Source of the DNA: Sympetrum striolatum
Lineage: Eukaryota > Arthropoda > Insecta > Odonata > Libellulidae
Direction of reading: 5' to 3'
DNA length: 64,000 bases
Assembly: GCA_947579665.1 (NCBI GenBank)
Contig: OX388341.1
Coordinates: forward strand, 496,001-560,000
The position numbers and the translations under genes are program-made. The notes under the pieces were generated by a model that made no database searches, was not told the origin of the DNA, and worked only from the letters and a program-made list of their open reading frames with translations. Shown piece by piece: positions 37,524-50,966 of this stretch; position 1 is the first letter of the stretch; each line of letters opens with the position of its first letter.

Positions 37524-37625
37524 TCGAATCATCTGCAATACAATTGAGTCACTGTTGAAGCTGCGGTGCCTTGAAAGATTAGGAGAGCCAGGAAGCGGAG
37601 GATGCCTAATAAATTGAGTATTAAA
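37524..37625 (+). pseudogene. Array unit with two stops in the exon part
   Basis: AATTGAGTC gives TGA at codon 8 (37545-37547), and GTGCCTTGA gives a second stop. The same unit is copied near 39075, 42398, 45065 and 48388, so duplication spreads broken units too. Confidence 0.6.
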
Positions 37626-38054
37626 GTAAACAATGCGTATTTAGTTTAACTGTCATTGCTGTTAATTGAGATTAAGTTCGCTATTGGTATCAAAAATAGA
37701 ATACAATCACTTACGATTCTTTCTCTCTTCCTGTCCATCATCAAGTCGAATCATCTGCAATACAATGGAGTCTGTGGTGAAGCTGCGGTGCTTGGACAGA
37801 TTAGGAGAGCCAGGAAGCGGAGGATGCCTAATAAATTGAGTATTAATGTAAACAATGCAGATTTAGTTTAATCGTCATTCTGTTAATTGAGATTAAGTTC
37901 GCTATTGTTATCAAAAATAGAATACAATCACTTACGATTCTTTCTCTCTTCCTGTCCATCATGAAGTCGAATCATCTGCAATACAATGGAGTCTGTGCTG
38001 AAGCTGCGGTGCTAAGAAAGATTAGGAGAGCCAGGAAGCGGAGGATGCCTAATA

Positions 38055-41000
38055 AATTGAGTATTAAGGTAAACAATGCGTATTTAGTTTAATTGTCATT
38101 GCTGTTAATTGAGATTAAGTTCGCTATTGTTATCAAAAATAGAATACAATCACTTACGATTCTTTCTCTCTTCCTGTCCATCATGAAGTCGAATCATCTG
38201 CAATACAATGGAGTCTGTGGTGAAGCTGCGGTGCTTGGACAGATTTGGAGAGCCAGGAAGCGGAGGATGCCTAATAAATTGAGTATTAAGGTAAACAATG
38301 CGTATTTAGTTTAATTGTCATTGCTGTTAATTGAGATTAAGTTCGCTATTGTTATCAAAAATAGAATACAATCACTTACGATTCTTTCTCTCTTCCTGTC
38401 CATCATGAAGTCGAATCATCTGCAATACAATGGAGTCTGTGCTGAAGCTGCGGTGCTAAGAAAGATTAGGAGAGCCAGGAAGCGGAGGATGCCTAATAAA
38501 TTGAGTATTAAGGTAAACAATGCGTATTTAGTTTAATTGTCATTGCTGTTAATTGAGATTAAGTTCGCTATTGTTATAAAAAATAGAATACAATCACTTA
38601 CGATTCTTTCTCTCTTCCTGTCCATCATGAAGTCGAATCATCTGCAATACAATGGAGTCTGTGGTGAAGCTGCGGTGCTTGGACAGATTTGGAGAGCCAG
38701 GAAGCGGAGGATGCCTAATAAATTGAGTATTAATGTAAACAATGCGTATTTAGTTTAACTGTCACTGCTGTAATTGAGATTTAGTTAGCTATTATTATCA
38801 AAAATAGAATACAATCACCTCCGATTCTTTTTCTTTTCCTGTCCATCATTAAGTCGAATCATCTGCAATACAATGGAGTCTGTGGTGAAGCTGCGGTGCT
38901 TAGAAAGATTAGGAGAGCCAGGAAGTGGAGGATGCCTAATAAATTGAGTATTAAGGTAAAAATGCGTATTTAGTTTAACTGTCATTGCTGTTAATTGAGA
39001 TAAAGTTCGCTATTGTTATCAAAAATAGAATACAATCACTTACGATTCTTTCTCTCTTCCTGTCCATCATGAAGTCGAATCATCTGCAATACAATTGAGT
39101 CACTGTTGAAGCTGCGGTGCCTTGAAAGATTAGGAGAGCCAGGAAGCGGAGGATGCCTAATAAATTGAGTATTAAAGTAAACAATGCGTATTTAGTTTAA
39201 CTGTCATTGCTGTTAATTGAGATTAAGTTCGCTATTGGTATCAAAAATAGAATACAATCACTTACGATTCTTTCTCTCTTCCTGTCCATCATCAAGTCGA
39301 ATCATCTGCAATACAATGGAGTCTGTGGTGAAGCTGCGGTGCTTAGAAAGATTAGGAGAGCCAGGAAGCGGAGGATGCCTAATAAATTGAGAATTAAAGT
39401 AAACAATGCAGATTTAGTTTAACTGTCATTGCTGTTAATTGAGATTAAGTTCGCTATTGTTATAAAAAATAGAATACAATCACCTACGATTCTTTTTCTT
39501 TTCCTGTCCATCATTAAGTCGAATCATCTGCAATACAATGGAGTCTGTGATGAAGCTGCGGTGCTTAGAAAGATTAGGAGAGCCAGGAAGCGGAGGATGC
39601 CTAATAAATTGAGTATTAAAGTAAACAATGCGTATTTAGTTTAACTGTCATTGCTGTTAATTGAGATTAAGTTAGCTATTGTTATCAAAAATAGAATACA
39701 ATCTCTTACGATTCTTTTTCTCTTCCTGGCCATCGTTAAGTCGAATCATCGGCAATACAATGTAGTCACTGGTGATGCTGCGGTGCTTAGAAAGATTACG
39801 AGAGCAAGTAAGCGGAGGATGCCTAATAAATTGAGTATTAAAGTAAAAAATGCGTATTTAGTTTAACTGTCATTGCTGTTAGCTGAGATTAAGTTCGCTA
39901 TTGGTATCAAAAATAGAATACAATCACTTACGATTCATTCTCTCTTCCTGTCCATCATTAAGTCGAATCATCTGCAATTCAATGGAGTCTATGGTGAAGC
40001 TTCGGTGCTTAGAAAGATTAGGAGAGCCAGGAAGCGGAGGATGCCTAATAAATTGAGTATTAATGTAAACAATGCGTATTTAGTTTAACTGTCATTGCTG
40101 TAATTGAGATTTAGTTAGCTATTATTATCAAAAATAGAATACAATCACCTCCGATTCTTTTTCAATTCCTGTCCATCATTAAGTCGAATCATCTGCAATA
40201 CAATGGAGTCTGTGGTGAAGCTGCGGTGCTTAGAAAGATTAGGAGAGCCAGGAAGCGGAGGATGCCTAATAAATTGAGTATTAAAGTAAACAATACGTAT
40301 TTAGTTTAACTGTCATTGCTGTTAATTGAGATTAAGTTCGCTATTGTTATCAAAAATAGAATACAATCACTGACGATTCTTTCGCTCTTCCTGTCCATCA
40401 TTAAGTCGAATCATCTGCAATTCAATGGAGTCACTGGTGAAGCTGCGGTGCTTAGAAAGATTAGGAGAGCCAGGAAGCGGAGGATGCCTAATGAATTGAG
40501 TATTAAAGTAAACAATGCGTATTTAGTTTAACTGTCATTGCAGTTAATTGAGATTAAGTTCGCTATTGGTATCAAAAATAGAGTACAATCACTTACGATT
40601 CTTTCTCTCTTCCTGTCCATCATGAAGTCGAATCATCTGCAATACAATGGAGTCACTGGTGAAGCTGCGGTGCTTAGAAAGATTAGGAGAGCCAGGAAGC
40701 GGAGGATGCCTAATAAATTGAGCATTAAAGTAAACAATGCGTATTTAGTTTAACTGTCATTGCTGTTAATTGAGATTAAGTTCACTATTGTTATCAAAAA
40801 TAGAATACAATCACTTACGATTCTTTCTCTCTTCCTGTCCATCATTAAATCGAATCATCTGCAATACAATGGAGTCACTGGTGAAGCTGCGGTGCTTAGA
40901 AAGATTAGGAGAGCCAGGAAGCGGAGGATGCCTAATAAATTGAGTATTAAAGTAAACAATGCGTATTTAGTTTAACTGTCATTGCTGTTAATTGAGATTA

Positions 41001-44000
41001 AGTTCGCTATTGGTATCAAAAATAGAATACAATCACTTACGATTCTTTCTCTCTTCTTGTTCATCATTAAGTCGAATCATCTGCAATACAATGGAGTCTG
41101 TGGTGAAGCTGCGGTGCTTAGACAGATTTGGAGAGCCAGGAAGCGGAGATTGCCTAATAAATTGAGTATTAAAGTAAACAATGCGTATTTAGTTTAACTG
41201 TCATTGCTGTTAATTGAGATTAAGTTCGCTATTGGTATCAAAAATAGAATACAATCACTTACGATTCTTTCTCTCTTCTTGTTCATCATTAAGTCGAATC
41301 ATCTGCAATACAATGGAGTCTGTGGTGAAGCTGCGGTGCTTAGAAAGATTTGGAGAGCCAGGAAGCGGAGGATGCCTAATAAATTGAGTATTAAGGTAAA
41401 CAATGCGTATTTAGTTTAACTGTCATTGCTGTTAATAAGGATTAAGTTCGCTATTTTTATCAAAAATAGAATACAATCACTTACGATTCTTTCTCTCTTC
41501 CTGTCCATCATCAAGTCGAATCATCTGCAATACAATGGAGTCTGTGGTGAAGCTGCGGTGCTTAGACAGATTTGGAGAGCCAGGAAGCGGAGATTGCCTA
41601 ATAAATTGAGTATTAAAGTAAACAATGCGTATTTAGTTTAACTGTCATTGCTGTTAATTGAGATTAAGTTCGCTATTGGTATCAAAAATAGAATACAATC
41701 ACTTACGATTCTTTCTCTCTTCTTGTTCATCATTAAGTCGAATCATCTGCAATACAATGGAGTCTGTGGTGAAGCTGCGGTGCTTAGACAGATTTGGAGA
41801 GCCAGGAAGCGGAGGATGCCTAATAAATTGAGTATTAAGGTAAACAATGCGTATTTAGTTTAACTGTCATTGCGGTTAATTGAGATTAAGTTCGCTATTT
41901 TTATCAAAAATAGAATACAATCACTTACGATTCTTTCTCTCTTCCTGTCCATCATCAAGTCGAATCATCTGCAATACAATGGAGTCTGTGGTGAAGCTGC
42001 GGTGCTTAGAAAGATTTGGAGAGCCAGGAAGCGGAGGATGCCTAATAAATGGAGTATTAAGGTAAACAATGCGTATTTAGTTTAACTGTCATTGCTGTTA
42101 ATTGAGATTAAGTTCGCTATTGTTATCAAAAATAGAATACAATCACTTACGATTCTTTCTCTCTTCCTGTCCACCATCAAGTCGAATCATCTGCAATACA
42201 ATGGAGTCTGTGGTGAAGCTGCGGTGCTTAGAAAGATTAGGAGAGCCAGGAAGTGGAGGATGCCTAATAAATTGAGTATTAAGGTAAAAATGCGTATTTA
42301 GTTTAACTGTCATTGCTGTTAATTGAGATAAAGTTCGCTATTGTTATCAAAAATAGAATACAATCACTTACGATTCTTTCTCTCTTCCTGTCCATCATGA
42401 AGTCGAATCATCTGCAATACAATTGAGTCACTGTTGAAGCTGCGGTGCCTTGAAAGATTAGGAGAGCCAGGAAGCGGAGGATGCCTAATAAATTGAGTAT
42501 TAAAGTAAACAATGCGTATTTAGTTTAACTGTCATTGCTGTTAATTGAGATTAAGTTCGCTATTGGTATCAAAAATAGAATACAATCACTTACGATTCTT
42601 TCTCTCTTCCTGTCCATCATCAAGTCGAATCATCTGCAATACAATGGAGTCTGTGGTGAAGCTGCGGTGCTTAGAAAGATTAGGAGAGCCAGGAAGCGGA
42701 GGATGCCTAATAAATTGAGAATTAAAGTAAACAATGCAGATTTAGTTTAACTGTCATTGCTGTTAATTGAGATTAAGTTCGCTATTGTTATAAAAAATAG
42801 AATACAATCACCTACGATTCTTTTTCTTTTCCTGTCCATCATTAAGTCGAATCATCTGCAATACAATGGAGTCTGTGATGAAGCTGCGGTGCTTAGAAAG
42901 ATTAGGAGAGCCAGGAAGCGGAGGATGCCTAATAAATTGAGTATTAAGGTAAACAATGCGTATTTAGTTTAACTGTCATTGCTGTTAGCTGAGATTAAGT
43001 TCGCTATTGGTATCAAAAATAGAATACAATCAATTACGATTCATTCTCTCTTCCTGTCCATCATTAAGTCGAATCATCTGCAATTCAATGGAGTCTATGG
43101 TGAAGCTTCGGTGCTTAGAAAGATTAGGAGAGCCAGGAAGCGGAGGATGCCTAATAAATTGAGTATTAAATTAAACAATGCATATTTAGTTTAACTGTCA
43201 TTGCTGTTAATTGAGATTAAGTTCGCTATTGTTATCAAAAATAGAATACAATCACTTACGATTCTTTCTCTCTTCCTGTCCATCATTAAATCGAATCATC
43301 TGCAATACAATGGAGTCACTGGTGAAGCTGCGGTGCTTAGAAAGATTAGGAGAGCCAGGAAGCGGAGGATGCCTAATAAATTGAGTATTAAATTAAACAA
43401 TGCATATTTAGTTTAACTGTCATTGCTGTTAATTGAGATTAAGTTCGCTATTGGTATCAAAAATAGAATACAATCACTTACGATTCTTTCTCTCTTCCTG
43501 TTCATCATTAAGTCGAATCATCTGCAATACAATGGAGTCTGTGGTGAAGCTGCGTTGCTTGGACAGATTTGGAGAGCCAGGAAGCGGAGAATGCCTAATA
43601 AATTGAGTATTAAAGTAAACAATGCGTATTTAGTTTAACTGTCATTGCTGTTAATTGAGATTAAGTTAGCTATTGTTATCAAAAATAGAATACAATCTCT
43701 TACGATTCTTTTTCTCTTCCTGGCCATCGTTAAGTCGAATCATCGGCAATACAATGTAGTCACTGGTGATGCTGCGGTGCTTAGAAAGATTAGGAGAGCA
43801 AGTAAGCGGAGGAAGCCTAATAAATTGAGTATTAAAGTAAAAAATGCGTATTTAGTTTAACTGTCATTGCTGTTAGCTGAGATTAAGTTCGCTATTGGTA
43901 TCAAAAATAGAATACAATCACTTACGATTCATTCTCTCTTCCTGTCCATCATTAAGTCGAATCATCTGCAATTCAATGGAGTCTATGGTGAAGCTTCGGT

Positions 44001-44044
44001 GCTTAGAAAGATTAGGAGAGCCAGGAAGCGGAGGATGCCTAATA
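38055..44044 (+). repeat. 27-unit higher-order repeat, copy 1 (5,990 bp)
   Basis: Unit order and private variants here recur 5,990 bp downstream with only rare differences seen by eye: a TATAAAAAA/TATCAAAAA difference at about 38577, and CAATTACG at 43030 against CACTTACG at 49020. The length equals 27 units minus four single-base deletions. Confidence 0.88.
43291..43392 (+). pseudogene. Array unit with both splice-like sites lost
   Basis: The acceptor is CATTAAA and the donor position reads ATTAAATTAAAC. Units at 49281, 50169, 51501 and 62823 show the same double loss. Such a unit would be skipped as a whole without changing frame. Confidence 0.55.
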
Positions 44045-47000
44045 AATTGAGTATTAAGGTAAACAATGCGTATTTAGTTTAATTGTCATTGCTGTTAATT
44101 GAGATTAAGTTCGCTATTGTTATCAAAAATAGAATACAATCACTTACGATTCTTTCTCTCTTCCTGTCCATCATGAAGTCGAATCATCTGCAATACAATG
44201 GAGTCTGTGGTGAAGCTGCGGTGCTTGGACAGATTTGGAGAGCCAGGAAGCGGAGGATGCCTAATAAATTGAGTATTAAGGTAAACAATGCGTATTTAGT
44301 TTAATTGTCATTGCTGTTAATTGAGATTAAGTTCGCTATTGTTATCAAAAATAGAATACAATCACTTACGATTCTTTCTCTCTTCCTGTCCATCATGAAG
44401 TCGAATCATCTGCAATACAATGGAGTCTGTGCTGAAGCTGCGGTGCTAAGAAAGATTAGGAGAGCCAGGAAGCGGAGGATGCCTAATAAATTGAGTATTA
44501 AGGTAAACAATGCGTATTTAGTTTAATTGTCATTGCTGTTAATTGAGATTAAGTTCGCTATTGTTATCAAAAATAGAATACAATCACTTACGATTCTTTC
44601 TCTCTTCCTGTCCATCATGAAGTCGAATCATCTGCAATACAATGGAGTCTGTGGTGAAGCTGCGGTGCTTGGACAGATTTGGAGAGCCAGGAAGCGGAGG
44701 ATGCCTAATAAATTGAGTATTAATGTAAACAATGCGTATTTAGTTTAACTGTCACTGCTGTAATTGAGATTTAGTTAGCTATTATTATCAAAAATAGAAT
44801 ACAATCACCTCCGATTCTTTTTCTTTTCCTGTCCATCATTAAGTCGAATCATCTGCAATACAATGGAGTCTGTGGTGAAGCTGCGGTGCTTAGAAAGATT
44901 AGGAGAGCCAGGAAGTGGAGGATGCCTAATAAATTGAGTATTAAGGTAAAAATGCGTATTTAGTTTAACTGTCATTGCTGTTAATTGAGATAAAGTTCGC
45001 TATTGTTATCAAAAATAGAATACAATCACTTACGATTCTTTCTCTCTTCCTGTCCATCATGAAGTCGAATCATCTGCAATACAATTGAGTCACTGTTGAA
45101 GCTGCGGTGCCTTGAAAGATTAGGAGAGCCAGGAAGCGGAGGATGCCTAATAAATTGAGTATTAAAGTAAACAATGCGTATTTAGTTTAACTGTCATTGC
45201 TGTTAATTGAGATTAAGTTCGCTATTGGTATCAAAAATAGAATACAATCACTTACGATTCTTTCTCTCTTCCTGTCCATCATCAAGTCGAATCATCTGCA
45301 ATACAATGGAGTCTGTGGTGAAGCTGCGGTGCTTAGAAAGATTAGGAGAGCCAGGAAGCGGAGGATGCCTAATAAATTGAGAATTAAAGTAAACAATGCA
45401 GATTTAGTTTAACTGTCATTGCTGTTAATTGAGATTAAGTTCGCTATTGTTATAAAAAATAGAATACAATCACCTACGATTCTTTTTCTTTTCCTGTCCA
45501 TCATTAAGTCGAATCATCTGCAATACAATGGAGTCTGTGATGAAGCTGCGGTGCTTAGAAAGATTAGGAGAGCCAGGAAGCGGAGGATGCCTAATAAATT
45601 GAGTATTAAAGTAAACAATGCGTATTTAGTTTAACTGTCATTGCTGTTAATTGAGATTAAGTTAGCTATTGTTATCAAAAATAGAATACAATCTCTTACG
45701 ATTCTTTTTCTCTTCCTGGCCATCGTTAAGTCGAATCATCGGCAATACAATGTAGTCACTGGTGATGCTGCGGTGCTTAGAAAGATTACGAGAGCAAGTA
45801 AGCGGAGGATGCCTAATAAATTGAGTATTAAAGTAAAAAATGCGTATTTAGTTTAACTGTCATTGCTGTTAGCTGAGATTAAGTTCGCTATTGGTATCAA
45901 AAATAGAATACAATCACTTACGATTCATTCTCTCTTCCTGTCCATCATTAAGTCGAATCATCTGCAATTCAATGGAGTCTATGGTGAAGCTTCGGTGCTT
46001 AGAAAGATTAGGAGAGCCAGGAAGCGGAGGATGCCTAATAAATTGAGTATTAATGTAAACAATGCGTATTTAGTTTAACTGTCATTGCTGTAATTGAGAT
46101 TTAGTTAGCTATTATTATCAAAAATAGAATACAATCACCTCCGATTCTTTTTCAATTCCTGTCCATCATTAAGTCGAATCATCTGCAATACAATGGAGTC
46201 TGTGGTGAAGCTGCGGTGCTTAGAAAGATTAGGAGAGCCAGGAAGCGGAGGATGCCTAATAAATTGAGTATTAAAGTAAACAATACGTATTTAGTTTAAC
46301 TGTCATTGCTGTTAATTGAGATTAAGTTCGCTATTGTTATCAAAAATAGAATACAATCACTGACGATTCTTTCGCTCTTCCTGTCCATCATTAAGTCGAA
46401 TCATCTGCAATTCAATGGAGTCACTGGTGAAGCTGCGGTGCTTAGAAAGATTAGGAGAGCCAGGAAGCGGAGGATGCCTAATGAATTGAGTATTAAAGTA
46501 AACAATGCGTATTTAGTTTAACTGTCATTGCAGTTAATTGAGATTAAGTTCGCTATTGGTATCAAAAATAGAGTACAATCACTTACGATTCTTTCTCTCT
46601 TCCTGTCCATCATGAAGTCGAATCATCTGCAATACAATGGAGTCACTGGTGAAGCTGCGGTGCTTAGAAAGATTAGGAGAGCCAGGAAGCGGAGGATGCC
46701 TAATAAATTGAGCATTAAAGTAAACAATGCGTATTTAGTTTAACTGTCATTGCTGTTAATTGAGATTAAGTTCACTATTGTTATCAAAAATAGAATACAA
46801 TCACTTACGATTCTTTCTCTCTTCCTGTCCATCATTAAATCGAATCATCTGCAATACAATGGAGTCACTGGTGAAGCTGCGGTGCTTAGAAAGATTAGGA
46901 GAGCCAGGAAGCGGAGGATGCCTAATAAATTGAGTATTAAAGTAAACAATGCGTATTTAGTTTAACTGTCATTGCTGTTAATTGAGATTAAGTTCGCTAT

Positions 47001-50000
47001 TGGTATCAAAAATAGAATACAATCACTTACGATTCTTTCTCTCTTCTTGTTCATCATTAAGTCGAATCATCTGCAATACAATGGAGTCTGTGGTGAAGCT
47101 GCGGTGCTTAGACAGATTTGGAGAGCCAGGAAGCGGAGATTGCCTAATAAATTGAGTATTAAAGTAAACAATGCGTATTTAGTTTAACTGTCATTGCTGT
47201 TAATTGAGATTAAGTTCGCTATTGGTATCAAAAATAGAATACAATCACTTACGATTCTTTCTCTCTTCTTGTTCATCATTAAGTCGAATCATCTGCAATA
47301 CAATGGAGTCTGTGGTGAAGCTGCGGTGCTTAGAAAGATTTGGAGAGCCAGGAAGCGGAGGATGCCTAATAAATTGAGTATTAAGGTAAACAATGCGTAT
47401 TTAGTTTAACTGTCATTGCTGTTAATAAGGATTAAGTTCGCTATTTTTATCAAAAATAGAATACAATCACTTACGATTCTTTCTCTCTTCCTGTCCATCA
47501 TCAAGTCGAATCATCTGCAATACAATGGAGTCTGTGGTGAAGCTGCGGTGCTTAGACAGATTTGGAGAGCCAGGAAGCGGAGATTGCCTAATAAATTGAG
47601 TATTAAAGTAAACAATGCGTATTTAGTTTAACTGTCATTGCTGTTAATTGAGATTAAGTTCGCTATTGGTATCAAAAATAGAATACAATCACTTACGATT
47701 CTTTCTCTCTTCTTGTTCATCATTAAGTCGAATCATCTGCAATACAATGGAGTCTGTGGTGAAGCTGCGGTGCTTAGACAGATTTGGAGAGCCAGGAAGC
47801 GGAGGATGCCTAATAAATTGAGTATTAAGGTAAACAATGCGTATTTAGTTTAACTGTCATTGCGGTTAATTGAGATTAAGTTCGCTATTTTTATCAAAAA
47901 TAGAATACAATCACTTACGATTCTTTCTCTCTTCCTGTCCATCATCAAGTCGAATCATCTGCAATACAATGGAGTCTGTGGTGAAGCTGCGGTGCTTAGA
48001 AAGATTTGGAGAGCCAGGAAGCGGAGGATGCCTAATAAATGGAGTATTAAGGTAAACAATGCGTATTTAGTTTAACTGTCATTGCTGTTAATTGAGATTA
48101 AGTTCGCTATTGTTATCAAAAATAGAATACAATCACTTACGATTCTTTCTCTCTTCCTGTCCACCATCAAGTCGAATCATCTGCAATACAATGGAGTCTG
48201 TGGTGAAGCTGCGGTGCTTAGAAAGATTAGGAGAGCCAGGAAGTGGAGGATGCCTAATAAATTGAGTATTAAGGTAAAAATGCGTATTTAGTTTAACTGT
48301 CATTGCTGTTAATTGAGATAAAGTTCGCTATTGTTATCAAAAATAGAATACAATCACTTACGATTCTTTCTCTCTTCCTGTCCATCATGAAGTCGAATCA
48401 TCTGCAATACAATTGAGTCACTTTTGAAGCTGCGGTGCCTTGAAAGATTAGGAGAGCCAGGAAGCGGAGGATGCCTAATAAATTGAGTATTAAAGTAAAC
48501 AATGCGTATTTAGTTTAACTGTCATTGCTGTTAATTGAGATTAAGTTCGCTATTGGTATCAAAAATAGAATACAATCACTTACGATTCTTTCTCTCTTCC
48601 TGTCCATCATCAAGTCGAATCATCTGCAATACAATGGAGTCTGTGGTGAAGCTGCGGTGCTTAGAAAGATTAGGAGAGCCAGGAAGCGGAGGATGCCTAA
48701 TAAATTGAGAATTAAAGTAAACAATGCAGATTTAGTTTAACTGTCATTGCTGTTAATTGAGATTAAGTTCGCTATTGTTATAAAAAATAGAATACAATCA
48801 CCTACGATTCTTTTTCTTTTCCTGTCCATCATTAAGTCGAATCATCTGCAATACAATGGAGTCTGTGATGAAGCTGCGGTGCTTAGAAAGATTAGGAGAG
48901 CCAGGAAGCGGAGGATGCCTAATAAATTGAGTATTAAGGTAAACAATGCGTATTTAGTTTAACTGTCATTGCTGTTAGCTGAGATTAAGTTCGCTATTGG
49001 TATCAAAAATAGAATACAATCACTTACGATTCATTCTCTCTTCCTGTCCATCATTAAGTCGAATCATCTGCAATTCAATGGAGTCTATGGTGAAGCTTCG
49101 GTGCTTAGAAAGATTAGGAGAGCCAGGAAGCGGAGGATGCCTAATAAATTGAGTATTAAATTAAACAATGCATATTTAGTTTAACTGTCATTGCTGTTAA
49201 TTGAGATTAAGTTCGCTATTGTTATCAAAAATAGAATACAATCACTTACGATTCTTTCTCTCTTCCTGTCCATCATTAAATCGAATCATCTGCAATACAA
49301 TGGAGTCACTGGTGAAGCTGCGGTGCTTAGAAAGATTAGGAGAGCCAGGAAGCGGAGGATGCCTAATAAATTGAGTATTAAATTAAACAATGCATATTTA
49401 GTTTAACTGTCATTGCTGTTAATTGAGATTAAGTTCGCTATTGGTATCAAAAATAGAATACAATCACTTACGATTCTTTCTCTCTTCCTGTTCATCATTA
49501 AGTCGAATCATCTGCAATACAATGGAGTCTGTGGTGAAGCTGCGTTGCTTGGACAGATTTGGAGAGCCAGGAAGCGGAGAATGCCTAATAAATTGAGTAT
49601 TAAAGTAAACAATGCGTATTTAGTTTAACTGTCATTGCTGTTAATTGAGATTAAGTTAGCTATTGTTATCAAAAATAGAATACAATCTCTTACGATTCTT
49701 TTTCTCTTCCTGGCCATCGTTAAGTCGAATCATCGGCAATACAATGTAGTCACTGGTGATGCTGCGGTGCTTAGAAAGATTAGGAGAGCAAGTAAGCGGA
49801 GGAAGCCTAATAAATTGAGTATTAAAGTAAAAAATGCGTATTTAGTTTAACTGTCATTGCTGTTAGCTGAGATTAAGTTCGCTATTGGTATCAAAAATAG
49901 AATACAATCACTTACGATTCATTCTCTCTTCCTGTCCATCATTAAGTCGAATCATCTGCAATTCAATGGAGTCTATGGTGAAGCTTCGGTGCTTAGAAAG

Positions 50001-50034
50001 ATTAGGAGAGCCAGGAAGCGGAGGATGCCTAATA
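44045..50034 (+). repeat. 27-unit higher-order repeat, copy 2 (5,990 bp)
   Basis: Direct tandem partner of 38055-44044. It ends where unit donors switch from AAGGTAAAC to AAATTAAAC at about 50044. A private change near 48422 (CACTTTTGAAG against CACTGTTGAAG in copy 1) shows it is not simply the same sequence repeated base for base. Confidence 0.88.
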
Positions 50035-50966
50035 AATTGAGTATTAAATTAAACAATGCATATTTAGTTTAACTGTCATTGCTGTTAATTGAGATTAAGT
50101 TCGCTATTGTTATCAAAAATAGAATACAATCACTTACGATTCTTTCTCTCTTCCTGTCCATCATTAAATCGAATCATCTGCAATACAATGGAGTCACTGG
50201 TGAAGCTGCGGTGCTTAGAAAGATTAGGAGAGCCAGGAAGCGGAGGATGCCTAATAAATAGAGTATTAAATTAAACAATGCATATTTAGTTTAACTGTCA
50301 TTGCTGTTAATTGAGATTAAGTTCGCTATTGGTATCAAAAATAGAATACAATCACTTACGATTCTTTCTCTCTTCCTGTTCATCATTAAGTCGAATCATC
50401 TGCAATACAATGGAGTCTGTGGTGATGCTGCGGTGCTTAGACAGATTTGGAGAGCCAGGAAGCGGAGAATGCCTAATAAATTGAGTATTAAAGTAAACAA
50501 TGCGTATTTAGTTTTACTTTCATTGCTGTTAATTGAGATTAAGTTGTCTATTGTTATCAAAAATAGAATACAATCACTTACGATTCTTTCTCTCTTCCTG
50601 TTCATCATTAAGTCGAATCATCTGCAATACAATGGAGTCTGTGGTGAAGCTGCGGTGCTTAGACAGATTTGGGGAGCCAGGAAGCGGAGAATGCCTAATA
50701 AATTTAGTATTAAAGTAAACAATGCGTAATTAGTTTTACTTTCATTGCTGTTAATTGAGATTAAGTTCGCTATTGTTATCAAAAATAGAATACAATCACT
50801 TACGATTCTTTCTCTCTTCCTGTTCATCATTAAGTCGAATCATCTGCAATACAATGGAGTCTGTGGTGAAGCTGCGGTGCTTAGAAAGATTAGGAGAGCC
50901 AGGAAGCGGAGGATGCCTAATAAATTGAGTATTAAAGTAAACAATGCGTATTTAGTTTAACTGTCA
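49635..50966 (+). repeat. Six-unit block duplicated in tandem (1,332 bp)
   Basis: The unit order from 49635 recurs from 50967 to about 52298, including the read-through pair of units. One private stop (TAG at 50259-50261) distinguishes the first copy. Confidence 0.8.
50169..50270 (+). pseudogene. Array unit with stop and both splice-like sites lost
   Basis: TAG at 50259-50261, acceptor CATTAAA, donor position AAATTAAAC. Confidence 0.6.
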
